A DNA stretch of 64,000 bases from Neostapfia colusana (lineage: Eukaryota > Streptophyta > Magnoliopsida > Poales > Poaceae), in assembly GCA_030760725.1 (NCBI GenBank), contig JASWHV010000013.1, positions 34,692,699 through 34,756,698 of the forward strand, given 5' to 3'. Position 1 is the stretch's first letter; each line of letters opens with the position of its first letter. The translations under genes and the position numbers were made by a program. A model generated the notes under the pieces. That model was given only the letters and a program-made list of their open reading frames with translations. It did not search any database and was not told the origin of the DNA. This document shows positions 34,013 through 45,138 of this stretch, piece by piece.

Positions 34013-34622
34013 ATGGTACGCGCACACTCTCAAATGGAGATTGGAGGTTCAAGTCGAGGTGCGAATGACTCGACTTCGTCACAAGAGCCATTGCCAACCG
34101 GATTGGCTGAAATTATGGCGAAGATGAATGAAACTCTCCAAACTCTAGTTCATCAAGGCATAGATCGAGAAGCTCAACGTCACATGCCAACCCAGAGCAC
34201 GTATCTGGATTTCTTGGCGACACAACCGCCGGTATTCTCCGAGGCGGATGACCATTGTGAAGCAAATCACTGGTTACGTGTCCTTGAGTCCAAGTTTGGG
34301 TTGATCCAATGTGATGAATTCTCGAAGACTCTATATGCCGCTCAGCAGCTTCACGGCTTTGCTGGAGCATGGTGGGAAGAGTACCTTGCTGTCCAACCAG
34401 CAGGGCATCGTGTCACATGGACGGAATTCCAAGCTGCATTCCGTGCTTGTTTCATCCCTGCGGGCATAATGCAAACCAGTCTGGATGAGTTCTGGAGTCT
34501 AAAGCAAGGGGACATGAGTGTTATTGAGTATGCGAAGGAATTTAATCGCTTAGCTCAATATGTCCCTGACTATGTGAAATTACCATCCATGAGGGGTTAT
34601 CATTTTTATCGAGGGCTGACTG
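34013..34622 (+). pseudogene. Element C gag, N-terminal part (split by D)
   Basis: It starts MVRAHSQMEIGG at 34013, matching the MVRTRT start of D, and continues through TYLDFLATQPPVFSEAD, NHWLRVLESKFGL, GAWWEEYLA and FWSLKQGDMSVIEYAKEF. The frame is open up to the D insertion at 34622 and resumes at 49215. This is the capsid-like structural region. Confidence 0.9.
34618..34622. repeat. Left target-site duplication of element D (GACTG)
   Basis: It matches GACTG at 49210-49214. Confidence 0.95.
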
Positions 34623-37600
34623 TGTGGCGGACCGGAATCCGCTCATCCAGGATCGCAGAGGGTGGTGCCGCGCGATGCGACACCCGACAGCACACGTCAT
34701 AAGAACACAATATATTACATGGGAAAAACAGCTGAAACTGTACAAATAAGTACAAACTTCAGTTACAATTATTGTTCTATTACACAGCGGAAGACTACAC
34801 TATACAACTCACGCCCGCCTATTTAGCCAAAGTCGGTTGCCCAGCCCTAGGGCAACCCACACTAGCTGCACGTCTCAGCTCAGCGCGGCGTGTACGGCTC
34901 CCACTCAGCCGTGGTCCCCGACGGAGGGTAACCCTCGCCGGTGGACTCGTACTCCGAGTCCGTGGGTGGCTCCTCACCTGAAAAACACTTAAGCAGCAAC
35001 CATGAGCACGAAGGCTCAGCAAGGCTTAACCGACTCACCTAAGCATGAAACTCTACATGAGGTATACCAAGACATAGGTTGGTAGCATTTCAGCAAAACG
35101 ACACGCCTACAAGTTCATCCTTAGTTCACCTTTTAGCAACAAGTTAACAGTTCATGAAATCTGAAATTTAGTAAGCAGTATTTGGTGGCACACATGTAGC
35201 AATACAATTATATCAATCAGCATCATTGAATCAACATATTTCATCCATTAGTCTACGTTACGACGCAGTGAACAAGCAGTACTCGTCACCGCGAGGGACG
35301 GCGAATCGACTCGATATACACCTGCAGGGAAAACCCAAAGAGCACGTCACGTACGCCCACCCGTGGAGCTGCACAGCACGCTCACTCGATGTCGTACGGG
35401 ACAACCTTTCACCCAACAGCCCAAACGTCGAACCGGTCGCACCGAAACGAGCAGGAGGTTCCCCACACGGAGCATCTCTCTATGCCCGTTGGCAGATTTC
35501 CACCTTGCTGCCCTCAACCTACACCTATAAATCGGTGTGCTATGCCTCAACGCCCGGAGGTTTAGGCTACATCGGTTTATCGGGGCCCATATATCCGATA
35601 TGCTTTCGGTACGTTCAATACTTGTTCAGCAGGGCTGCACACGGATCGGTCCTCAATCGACACGGGCAGGGCTGCGCACACAAGACTCTCTCTTGCTGCG
35701 CCCTAGCCCCTGCCTAGTCTCATTTTCATTACTAAGTGATCTCACATCACTCAACCGAACCCGTGTGTCCCCAGCCTATCTCGCGAGTAGATTCCAACTA
35801 CTCGACTTGTACCGAAGTCCTATGACTCATTAAGCATAGCCTGTCTACTCGAGGTCTTAGACACTACCCTCACTCTTTTAGGAACCGTTGGTTATGCAAG
35901 TGGGGTTCCATTCATCCTACACCTAATGCACAATCATACTTCACACGACTCATGTAAACAAAAGAAAAACTTATAAAAAGGTTAATGCAAACCGGGGCTT
36001 GCCTTGTTGCTGCTGGTCGGGAGTTAGTTCTTCGTCCGGAAGGAGGAAGTCCAGCACTTCCGGAGTCTCTTCTTCAACGGCTACACGTTAATGAAATACT
36101 ACATGTTAATTTAGATGCAAATGTGAGTTTTAGAGTAAGACCTCTACTATTAGTTCTAATAACCAGCCTCTAACACCTGGAACTTTGTTTAAGAATTTAA
36201 ATATGAACTGGTGTTGGTGGTTTGGCTTGGACTTAGTCACATGGTTAAGTGCTAAGTGGTTTTTTCCCCCTTTTTCATCTTAATCCCTTAAGTGGGTAAA
36301 ACAGGACAGGGGTGATCTAGAGCTCCAATAGAGCTGAGAATTTTTGTGTGAGTTCCTTGTCACAAGAAAACTCTCTGGACCAAACATTAGCACTTTTCAT
36401 GGAGTGGTTTGCTCAGAATAATTCTCTTGGCAAATCAGCAAGGAAGAATTAATTCTGAGGTAATACCCCTGTTCATGCTCAACTTAATGAACTACAATTT
36501 CTATTATAGCTCATAGAGTTTGCATGAATTTTCCTAGCATTTTTGGAGTCAAGGTTTGCCCAGAATTGAATTTCCAAGTTTTGGAAATTCTCTGAAAATG
36601 TTTCTGTATTCAAATGAGCACAGCACCTTTCAATTTGAATTGCTCTGACCAAATCAACTCCAAATGGTCTGAAACTTTTACAGGGGTTTACTAATGTCCT
36701 AAAGAACATCCTGGCAAAATTTGGGGATTTTTGGATGAACCAAACTCCCTCTAAAATTCTTTTTCTGAAAAGCTTTAAAGAATTTTCCAGAATTAATTAA
36801 TGGGTTTCATACAAATTGGGTTGTATATCTGGACAGAGCTAGGCAAGATGAATCCAACCCAATTTGAATCACTAAATTTGGAGCTTCCTAGCAAACGTTA
36901 TGGGGTTCTAAAGTTTGCACCAATTCTGGAATTCAAATTAATTCGGGAAAAGTTCAAACTCTGCCTGGGGGTCCACCCTACACGTGTCAACCGCCGGAAT
37001 CACGCCACACGGGGCCACAGCCCTTTTCCCGCGCCACCACACGGGATCGCACGCCACAGCTGATCCGGAGTTTTAAATCTTCAGCTGCTGACACGTGGGC
37101 CCGGTGGGTCTTCTTCCTCCTCTCGCTCCCGCGCCTCCCCCTCGCCGGCGCTGTACTGGAGCTCGCCGGACCCAGCTTCCCAGCCACCTCTCGGCCGGAG
37201 ACTCGCCGCCTGGGGGTTTTCAGGGTCGGGGAACAAGTCTATGGGGTTGGCTCGGGCTGCCGGTGGCCGGAAGTAGGCTGGCGACGAGCCGCGGCCATCG
37301 GTGATGATCGGCACCGTCGCCCGAGCACATTAGCCCGCCAAAAGCTCGGCGGATCCGCTCTAAAGCATCAGTGGAGGTCAGGAAATCTCGGCGTGGCCTC
37401 AACCTGGCTCGGAAACGACGGCAACCCGGTTGTCACCGTGCGCCCGCGTGTTCCCGCCATGGCCGCCGACCGAAAAGCTCGAAATTAGCTGTAACCACGG
37501 CGTTTCTAGCTAGGGTTGTGGAGGGAAAAGGTTCCCTATCCTCTCTAGTTCTGGTGTGCGCAAAATGAACAACTTTAACCGAGAATTAAGCGTAAATTTC

Positions 37601-38695
37601 CACAGTTCTTACCCGCGGTCCGGTTTTCCTCGTCCGAGGGGAAAACTTGAAATTCCGACGCTACGTCGCACGGATTGCTCTGAAATTTGGAGAGGAGCAG
37701 CGCAGGAAGTTGGCGCACCTTGGGGTGCTCTTGCTCAGTCGTGAAACTGGTTGGTGTGAGCTGCCCACGGGAGCACCTTTGCTCGGTTCTCACCGGCGGC
37801 CACGAAAACGTGGTTTTTCTCGGTGGGTAGTGGTTCACTTGACCGGAAGTGATGCGGGTAGTGCGTGGGAGGTCTGAGGATATATGTTTGCTGCGCTGCC
37901 GACGTTGGTACACGAGAGACGATCGCTCCTGAGTGAGTCGATCACAGCGGCGGCTCCTCGGCGCTTTGTCGTGCGAGAGGGCGGTGACTGGGGGTCGGCC
38001 CGTGGTCGTGGCGAGCTGGGGCACGGCTGGGAGTTACTGCGCCCGCACAAGGAGCTCGCCAGCGCGCGAGGGAAGAGCAGGAGGTGGCGTCCGGCGTTTT
38101 CACGGCGTGTCGCGTGGAGCCTCGGCTCTGTTCCGAGTGCAACACTTAGCCCCTAAGGCTGTTGACTATTGTGCCATTTTAACCCTCCCATTGACATGTG
38201 GGACCCACTTGTCAGTGCTCCCCCCACCCCTCAAAAGATCTCCAAAGCTTAGCCAGAGATGAATCCAAATATTTGGAGTTTGAAACTGACCTACATTTGT
38301 ATGGTTGAGCTCATTTCCCCCAAATTCAAATAAATATTTGAATTCTTGGCATATTTGGATCCTTTTTGGAAAAATGGGTAGCAAATCTTTTTGAAAATTT
38401 CTGAAACTTTGCCTCCCCACTAATTTGGACCTGAGAAATCCAATTATGCACTTTGATCCTTGGTTTAACTGCTGAAATCCTGAGTTTGAATGCAACAGTT
38501 TGGAAACACACTCTCATGTGTGATCATATGTGTATAATTTTTCCCATGTTGTGAAAGTGTAAGTTTCCCCTCTAACCACTTCTTTGATAGAGGTTACTTG
38601 CTCCTCCCATTCCTTACCAACCATCCACAAAAAGAGCTGAGGTGTGGTGAAGTGAAGAAAAGTTTTTTACAAGTCCCTTTTCTTGGGCTTTTACA
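34623..38695 (-). repeat. Element D 3' LTR (4.1 kb)
   Basis: It is bounded by TGTGGCGG and GCTTTTACA on the plus strand. The GC-rich core lies at about 36960-38160. It holds the shared motifs: 18-mer 35986-36003, hairpin 35784-35804, TGAGC hairpin 35003-35018 and terminal hairpin 34664-34684. No gene is visible. Confidence 0.96.
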
Positions 38696-38730
38696 TCCCT
38701 CCCCCCTTAAAAGAATCTCGTCCCGAGATT
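38696..38730 (-). promoter_or_regulatory. Polypurine tract and hairpin of element D
   Basis: The sense-strand AAGGGGGGAGGGA (38696-38708) abuts the 3' LTR. AATCTCG/CGAGATT with a 3-base loop is at 38714-38730. Confidence 0.87.
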
Positions 38731-38761
38731 ATAAAAGAAGAGATAGCGATGTAATAGGGAC

Positions 38762-41700
38762 TTACCCGTGTTGAGAAGCCAAGAACTCCGGGTAATTTGA
38801 GCGAAGGAACTCCTCGCTCTCCCACGTCGCTTCCTCGGCGGTGTGGTTACTCCAGAGTATTTTGTAGAACCACAACGTTCTGCTACGCGTGGTCCTGGCT
38901 TTCTCATCAAGAATTCCCACCGGATATTCATCATATGTTAAATCCGGCTTCAGCTCGCCGATGTCTTCGGTAGGAACAGCAGTTGTATGCTTCAAGCATT
39001 TTCGCAGTTGCGAAACATGGAAAATATCATGGACACCAGCCAGAGATGCCGGTAGCTCCAATCGATACGCCGTTGATCCACACTTCTCGGTGATAGCGTA
39101 GGGTCCAATAAAACGGGGAGCGAGCTTCCCCTTCACACCGAATCGATGCACGCCCTTCATTGGAGACACGCGGAGGTACACGTGTTCCCCAACGTCAAAG
39201 TGCAACGGCCTACGCCTCTTATCAGCGTAGCTCTTCTGTCGGGATTGAGCGGCCTTCAAATTGGCTTGAATTGCCCGAACGCGCTCTTCGGCGTCGTTCA
39301 CCACATCAACTCCGAATGTGACCCTTTCACCGGACTCGCACCAATTTAATGGGGTGCGGCATTTACGACCGTAGAGAGCTTCGTAAGGTGCCATCTTGAT
39401 ACTCGCCTGATAACCGTTGTTGTACGAGAATTCCGCCAATGGTAGGTGATCATCCCAGTTCCTACCATGGTAGATGGCACATGCTCTCAACATGTCTTCC
39501 AGGACTTGATTCACCCTTTTTGTCTGACCATCGGTCTGAGGGTGATAGGCGGAGCTCCTGATCAACTTAGTACCCAATGCAGCATGTAGCTGCTCCCAAA
39601 AGCGAGATACAAATAATGCACCTCGATCTGAGACAATGGTCTTGGGTACCCCGTATAGGCATAGAATCTTCGCTATGTATAGCTCCGCATATTTGCCGGC
39701 ATTGTAACGTGTATTCACCGGAATGAAGTGAGCCGTCTTGGTTAACCGATCAACGATTACCCATATGGAATCATGCTTGTTGGCTGTTAGGGGTAATCCC
39801 ACAATGAAATCCATGCTCACATCTTCCCATTTCCATGCCGGGATCTTCAGGGGTTGCAACAGCCCTGATTTCTTCATGTGATCAGCTTTCACTCGTCTAC
39901 ACGTATCACACTCGGATACGTACTTAGCTACCTCCCGCTTCATCCGTGTCCACCAAAATTTCTTTTTCAAATCTTGGTACATTTTGTTGCTGCCCGGATG
40001 AATGGAGTATTTGGACAAGTGAGCTTCATCGAGGATCTTTTTCCTCAACTTCATATCTCGGGGTACGACTATGCGGTCATTGAACCACAGCGTCCCCTCG
40101 TCATCCTTCCGGAAACATTTAATTTCCCCATTTTCTATCCGTCTCCGGAGATGTGCCATGCCTTTATCCGTTTTCTGAGCTGCAATGATGTCCTCCCTAA
40201 TAGTAGGGACGAGGGCAAGGTTGTACAGCGATCCATAAGGAACCAAGTATAAACTTGGCTCTTCCTCCTCCACCGGTGTAATGGTGAGGTGATGGACATG
40301 CGATTTCCGACTCAGCGCGTCGGCAACCACATTCGCCTTGCCGGGGTGGTAATGGATCTCAATCTCATAATCTTTGATCAGTTCTAACCACCTCCTCTGC
40401 CTCATGTTCAGCTCCTTCTGGGTGAAAATGTATTTCAAGCTCTTGTGGTCGGTGTAGAGATGCACCAAGTTCCCCAGGAGATAGTGCCTCCACATTTTCA
40501 GCGCCAACACCACGGCAGCAAGTTCAAGATCGTGAGTCGGGTAGTGCTGCTCATGGTTCCGAAGTTGGCGTGAGCCATAAGCGACCACACGTCCTTCCTG
40601 CATCAACACGCAGCCGAGCCCAATACCGGACGCGTCACAATACACGTCGAAGGGCTTTGTTGTATCCGGCTGAGCTAATACCGGGGCTGTTGTGAGATGC
40701 TTCACCAGTGTTCGGAACGCTCCTTCACACGCCGTGTTCCAAACATATTTTGTCCCTTTCTTCAGCAACTCTGTCATCGGCTTAGCGAGCTTGGAGAAAC
40801 TTGGAATGAATCTCCGGTAGTATCCCGCTAACCCGAGGAAGCTTCTGACTTCATGAACTGAAGTGGGAGCTTTCCATTTCAACACTTGCTCGATTTTACT
40901 TGGGTCAACCGCAATGCCTTCAGCTGAGATGATATGTCCCAAGAATGGCACTTGGCTGATCCAAAATTCGCATTTGCTGAACTTGGCGTAGAGTTTGTGG
41001 TCTCGCAATCGTTGAAGAACGATCCGTAAGTGTTCGGCATGTTCAGCTTCGGTCTTGGAGTAAACCAAGATGTCGTCGATGAACACTACCACGAACTTGT
41101 CCAGCTCCGGCATGAACACCGAGTTCATGAGATACATGAAATGGGCTGGAGCATTTGTGAGACCAAAGGACATGACGAGATATTCGTATAAGCCGTATCT
41201 CGTCGAGAACGCCATCTTCGGGATATCCTCAGCCCGGATCTTGATCTGGTGATATCCAGAGCGAAGGTCCATCTTTGAGAATACACTTGCCCCCACAAGT
41301 TGGTCAAACAAGATGTCAATACGGGGCAGTGGGTACTTATTATTGATGGTGACGGCGTTGAGCGGCCGGTAATCCACACACAGCCTCAGGGTCTCATCCT
41401 TCTTCTTCACGAATAGCGCCGAGCATCCCCAAGGCGAGGAACTCGGCCTAATGAAACCCTTGCTCAACAGATCATTGAGCTGTTCTTTCAGTTCCGCCAG
41501 CTCATTTGGAGCCATCTTGTATGGTCTCCGTGATATGGGCGTAGTTCCGGGTGCAAGTTTAATCTTGAACTCGACATCCCGCTCAGGTGGCATGCCCGGA
41601 ATATCATCCGGGAACACGTCGGGATACTCCCGGACTACGGGGATGTCTTCTAACTTGAGAACTTCAGCATTATTAATTGCTAAAACTTCCCGGACTGGCG

Positions 41701-43294
41701 TGTCTAACATCATGGAATGCGGACGGTGGAATGGAGAATTTAAGTGGACCGTCCGGGTCCGAGTCTCTAGGACAGCGCCATGGTATTGCAACCATGACAT
41801 CCCTAAGATTGCATCAATCTTTTGTCCCATAAGGATTATCAAGGTGGTGGGATATAGTTTCCCACCTAAGCACAGAGGTGCCTTTGGAATCATCATATTA
41901 GCGGAAATCTTCCCTCCCGGTGAGCATATCATATAAGTGCAGTCGGTTGGGAAGACTTGCAATTGGTGTTTAGCCACATAGGATGCACTTATAAAGCTGT
42001 GGGTTGCACCAGAATCAAATAATATGACGATGGCTTGATGGTTGAGAGTAAACGTACCCGCCAGCACGTTGTCTCCCTCTGGGGCATCCTCATTGTCGAG
42101 GTTGCGGATGCCTCCAGTCCGCTGACCAACCTTCTTCACCGGAGGTCGGCCTCGAGCACCGCCCTGGAGCTGGGCTTGCCCGCTGCTCTGCTGCACCTGG
42201 GGACAGTCCTTCGCAAAGTGGCCCGCTTGGCCACACGTGAAGCAGGTGAAACGGGGCGGTCCCCCGCTGATCGGTGGACGGAAACCTGGGGCGCGTTGTG
42301 GCGGTGGAAACGCCCGGGGTACCGTCTGCTGCTGCTGCTGTCTTGGTGGTGGCATCGGCGGACGGAACGGAGGTGCCTGAAAGGGACGTCCCCCGAACCG
42401 TTGCGGTCGCGCCGGTGGTTGCCACTGCTGCCCGGATGGTGTCCGATACACCATACGGTACTTCTGGGGAGCGCCACTCCCACCGCTGCTAGGTGGAGCG
42501 CTGCGCTTCCTCTGCTCAGCTGCTAACTCCCGCTGAGCGTCCTCTTGCATGATGGCGGCATTGACTAGGTCGTTGAATGTGCCGCGGTTCCATTGTACGA
42601 GGTGGGTCTTCATTTCGGGATGTAAGCCCCGATAGAAGTGCTCCCTCTTCTTCTCCTCCGTGGAGATGTAGTCTGACGCATACTGCGCCAGATGGTTGAA
42701 GGCACGGGAGTAGTCGTGGGCACTCCTCCCGCCCTGCTTCAGTTCCAAAAATTCTTGGAACTTCCTCTTCATTATTCCGGGAGGAATGTGATAGGCGCGG
42801 AACGCCTCCCGGAACTCTTGCCATTCCACGGCATGGCCAGCCGGACGTGAGGCGACATAATTCGCCCACCACGCACCAGCGGCACCGTGGAGCTGCTGTG
42901 CTGCGAACAGCGTCTTCTGCCGCTCCGTACACTGGAGCAGCCCGAACTTGGACTCGATAGTCCGCAGCCAGTTGTCAGCCTCCAGTGGCTCTTCAGCTTC
43001 GGTGAACACTGGAGGGTGCGTACTCATGAAATCCGAGTACGACACTTCACGGGGCTCACGGGGCCCTCGCTCTTGACGTCCTCCCGCCTGGGACGTATTC
43101 TGCACGATCGTGCGGAGCAGGTCGGTCTGCTCCTCACGACCTCCCACCAATGCCGCTATCACATCCGCTAGAGTAAGCGGAGGCGGCGGTGGTGGCTGCT
43201 GCTGCGGGGTGCTGTCGTAGGCCGGTGGCTGGGAGTCATCGCCTCCACCTTGGCTAGAGCCACCTACCTCGTGCGTGGTCCTAGTCCGAACCAT
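38762..43294 (-). CDS. Element D gag-pol polyprotein, intact frame, integrase Glu replaced
   Basis: The start MVRTRT at 43294 is preferred because it directly follows an acceptor-like GATTGCAG; an in-frame Met lies two codons earlier (43300). Numbered from 43300: capsid region about 85-260; CCHC knuckle 353-366 (CFTCGQAGHFAKDC); protease 428-435 (LFDSGATH); RT with FIDDIL 740-745; RNase H with DASG 889-892, DLEL 924-927 and DALSRK 994-999; integrase zinc region with CDTC 1131-1134; core Asp1164 and Asp1225; GPY 1399-1401; chromodomain about 1463-1505. The third catalytic position, 35 residues after Asp1225, is Lys1261 (codon 39520-39518) where A, B and C have Glu. The integrase is therefore predicted inactive, although the frame is otherwise full length. 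Confidence 0.95.
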   Translation of the reverse strand: MVRTRTTHEVGGSSQGGGDDSQPPAYDSTPQQQPPPPPPLTLADVIAALVGGREEQTDLLRTIVQNTSQAGGRQERGPREPREVSYSDFMSTHPPVFTEAEEPLEADNWLRTIESKFGLLQCTERQKTLFAAQQLHGAAGAWWANYVASRPAGHAVEWQEFREAFRAYHIPPGIMKRKFQEFLELKQGGRSAHDYSRAFNHLAQYASDYISTEEKKREHFYRGLHPEMKTHLVQWNRGTFNDLVNAAIMQEDAQRELAAEQRKRSAPPSSGGSGAPQKYRMVYRTPSGQQWQPPARPQRFGGRPFQAPPFRPPMPPPRQQQQQTVPRAFPPPQRAPGFRPPISGGPPRFTCFTCGQAGHFAKDCPQVQQSSGQAQLQGGARGRPPVKKVGQRTGGIRNLDNEDAPEGDNVLAGTFTLNHQAIVILFDSGATHSFISASYVAKHQLQVFPTDCTYMICSPGGKISANMMIPKAPLCLGGKLYPTTLIILMGQKIDAILGMSWLQYHGAVLETRTRTVHLNSPFHRPHSMMLDTPVREVLAINNAEVLKLEDIPVVREYPDVFPDDIPGMPPERDVEFKIKLAPGTTPISRRPYKMAPNELAELKEQLNDLLSKGFIRPSSSPWGCSALFVKKKDETLRLCVDYRPLNAVTINNKYPLPRIDILFDQLVGASVFSKMDLRSGYHQIKIRAEDIPKMAFSTRYGLYEYLVMSFGLTNAPAHFMYLMNSVFMPELDKFVVVFIDDILVYSKTEAEHAEHLRIVLQRLRDHKLYAKFSKCEFWISQVPFLGHIISAEGIAVDPSKIEQVLKWKAPTSVHEVRSFLGLAGYYRRFIPSFSKLAKPMTELLKKGTKYVWNTACEGAFRTLVKHLTTAPVLAQPDTTKPFDVYCDASGIGLGCVLMQEGRVVAYGSRQLRNHEQHYPTHDLELAAVVLALKMWRHYLLGNLVHLYTDHKSLKYIFTQKELNMRQRRWLELIKDYEIEIHYHPGKANVVADALSRKSHVHHLTITPVEEEEPSLYLVPYGSLYNLALVPTIREDIIAAQKTDKGMAHLRRRIENGEIKCFRKDDEGTLWFNDRIVVPRDMKLRKKILDEAHLSKYSIHPGSNKMYQDLKKKFWWTRMKREVAKYVSECDTCRRVKADHMKKSGLLQPLKIPAWKWEDVSMDFIVGLPLTANKHDSIWVIVDRLTKTAHFIPVNTRYNAGKYAELYIAKILCLYGVPKTIVSDRGALFVSRFWEQLHAALGTKLIRSSAYHPQTDGQTKRVNQVLEDMLRACAIYHGRNWDDHLPLAEFSYNNGYQASIKMAPYEALYGRKCRTPLNWCESGERVTFGVDVVNDAEERVRAIQANLKAAQSRQKSYADKRRRPLHFDVGEHVYLRVSPMKGVHRFGVKGKLAPRFIGPYAITEKCGSTAYRLELPASLAGVHDIFHVSQLRKCLKHTTAVPTEDIGELKPDLTYDEYPVGILDEKARTTRSRTLWFYKILWSNHTAEEATWESEEFLRSNYPEFLASQHG

Positions 43295-44433
43295 CTGCAA
43301 TCATAAGACAATAACATCAGTCCCGCAACACTTGCATGCAGTTCCATTATAATGGGCGTAAAAATATTATGACAACAAAAACATGCGATATATCTCGTAA
43401 GCCGATAATGTAATAACTTTGCACAAGCTACACCATTACCAGACCAAACACCAGCTAGTTTAATCCAACTTGATGAACCTCCACTTTGGAAGCTCAACAT
43501 AACTAGGTTTGGTCACTACGAGACATTACTATCGCGTTGTCATCACATATCACACCCTTAGGGTACAACACCCTCTCCAATGAGCTCAACTGTCATTCTT
43601 CTGTCAGAATGACCAGTTGCTACCTATTCCAAGTTTTGATCTGGTTCTGTGCATTTTCATGACTCAAGTTGAATACCAAAGTTAAAGTTAACTTTAGTAT
43701 CTTTCCAACAAGTACTCATTTGCCCCCAGATCAGCTTTGATTAAAAAGTTATGCTAATTCAAAGTTAGCAGAATTTCTGGAAGAATTTTAACAGCACCTC
43801 CCTTGGAAGTGGCTGTTTCCAATCCTGATATCCACTAAATTCTGTGCTGAAATTCCAGGAAACTTTGAATTGCAAAGATGTCAAACATCTTCTACTCTTT
43901 CTAAGGATGGATTATATGACAATTTTAGATTTTTCTACTGGGAGTTATGTTTGAAAAACAGATCAGTTCAGAGGATGTTTTACTCTGCCCTGGTTCTGGA
44001 CAGTTTATATTCCTCTGGGATTTCAGCCATCTCAAGGCGAGTTTCAGCTCTGGAAGTCTACAACAAAGTTGTGGAGTACTTGAATACCTTTCCAGAACTA
44101 TATAGCACACCTCCCTGGGCTAAAAGACCTGTGAGTTATGCCCTGTTGAAGATCAGCAAACCTGCTGTCCAAAACAGAGCACTCTGCTTTTCATACTTTT
44201 GGCTATACTGCTCCACTATCCCATTCTTATACCCAACCAGGGTCCTAAATGTTGAACCTATAGATTTTAATTCCTTGTTATCATTATTCTCATGCATATG
44301 CCTACCATATCTCGGTACTACGTTCCTCACAAAAGAAAATCCTATCCGGATCATACCGGCATATACGTCTCAAATGTGGCACTAAACGGTCTCTCGCACA
44401 CGTTTTCTACACGGATACATACGTGGTTAGTAC
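43295..44433 (-). other. Candidate leader intron of element D
   Basis: The sense donor-like TTTTCTGCAG|GTACTAACCACG has its GT starting at 44433. The acceptor-like TGATTGCAG ends at 43295, immediately before the gag ATG. Length is 1139 bp. This is inferred from sequence only. Confidence 0.45.
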
Positions 44434-45123
44434 CTGCAGAAAACCACACAATAATGGTGCACTCAATGGTTATTCATTTCAGGCAGTTCCATATTTGAAA
44501 GTAAATACAAACGCCCGTATCATTTCCATACGGCCGTCCTTGAGCTAAGTCACGTCTCAAGGCACGTGATCGTGTTTCAACACCACACGACGGGGAACCC
44601 GAGTATGTCATGAACGGGTCGTCACGGTTGGGAATGTTATCAACCCAACAGATACCACCTACTTCCCTGCAGGGCACGCCGATGGCAAGCGCTGCGTATG
44701 TCCTCCTGGGCTATTTCCAGACGAACACACTCTCGCGTTACTGACCACGCGATGGGGTCTCCGCTTACTTGCCTAATGCACGCTAGGGATCAGCGTTTCA
44801 TATGAACTCAGGGACATGAAGAGTCCAAGAGATTCATATTGACATCTCACACCAAGCTGTGAGATCAATCCCTGAACCACGTTCCTCGTCAGAGAGAGCT
44901 AACCGAAATTGAACCGCTTTTGGTGGCGTTCCCTACCATACTTACCAGAGCGTAGGTGCGTCGTTACATAATTGAAATTCAGAATTATGACACATAAGTT
45001 AGTCTTTGCCACTTTAAGTAACTATGCTAATATAGTCCTTACTTGGGCAACTACCGAATCCTCACCGTATACCTAAGTTTTTCCCATAATGCAGTCCTTA
45101 AGTACTGTGCTATCCCCACTGCA
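44434..45123 (-). other. Element D 5' leader, primer-site side
   Basis: Together with 43295-44433 this forms the 1.8 kb leader. It is related in sequence to C's leader. An ACAGAG/CTCTG-type inverted repeat lies at 44174-44187, within the candidate intron. The plus-strand open frame 43870-44385 is antisense and has equivalents in C, E and B, but changes are not concentrated at third codon positions, so it is not called as a gene. Confidence 0.65.
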
Positions 45124-45135
45124 GCTCTGATACCA
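45124..45135 (-). promoter_or_regulatory. Primer-binding site of element D (initiator Met tRNA)
   Basis: The sense strand is TGGTATCAGAGC, perfect, 3 bases after the 5' LTR. Confidence 0.92.
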
Positions 45136-45138
45136 GGC

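Noticed and set aside
43870..44385. 171-codon plus-strand frame in D's leader as a gene
   Set aside because: It is antisense to the element. Equivalents in C and E are broken or short, and substitutions are not biased to third positions.
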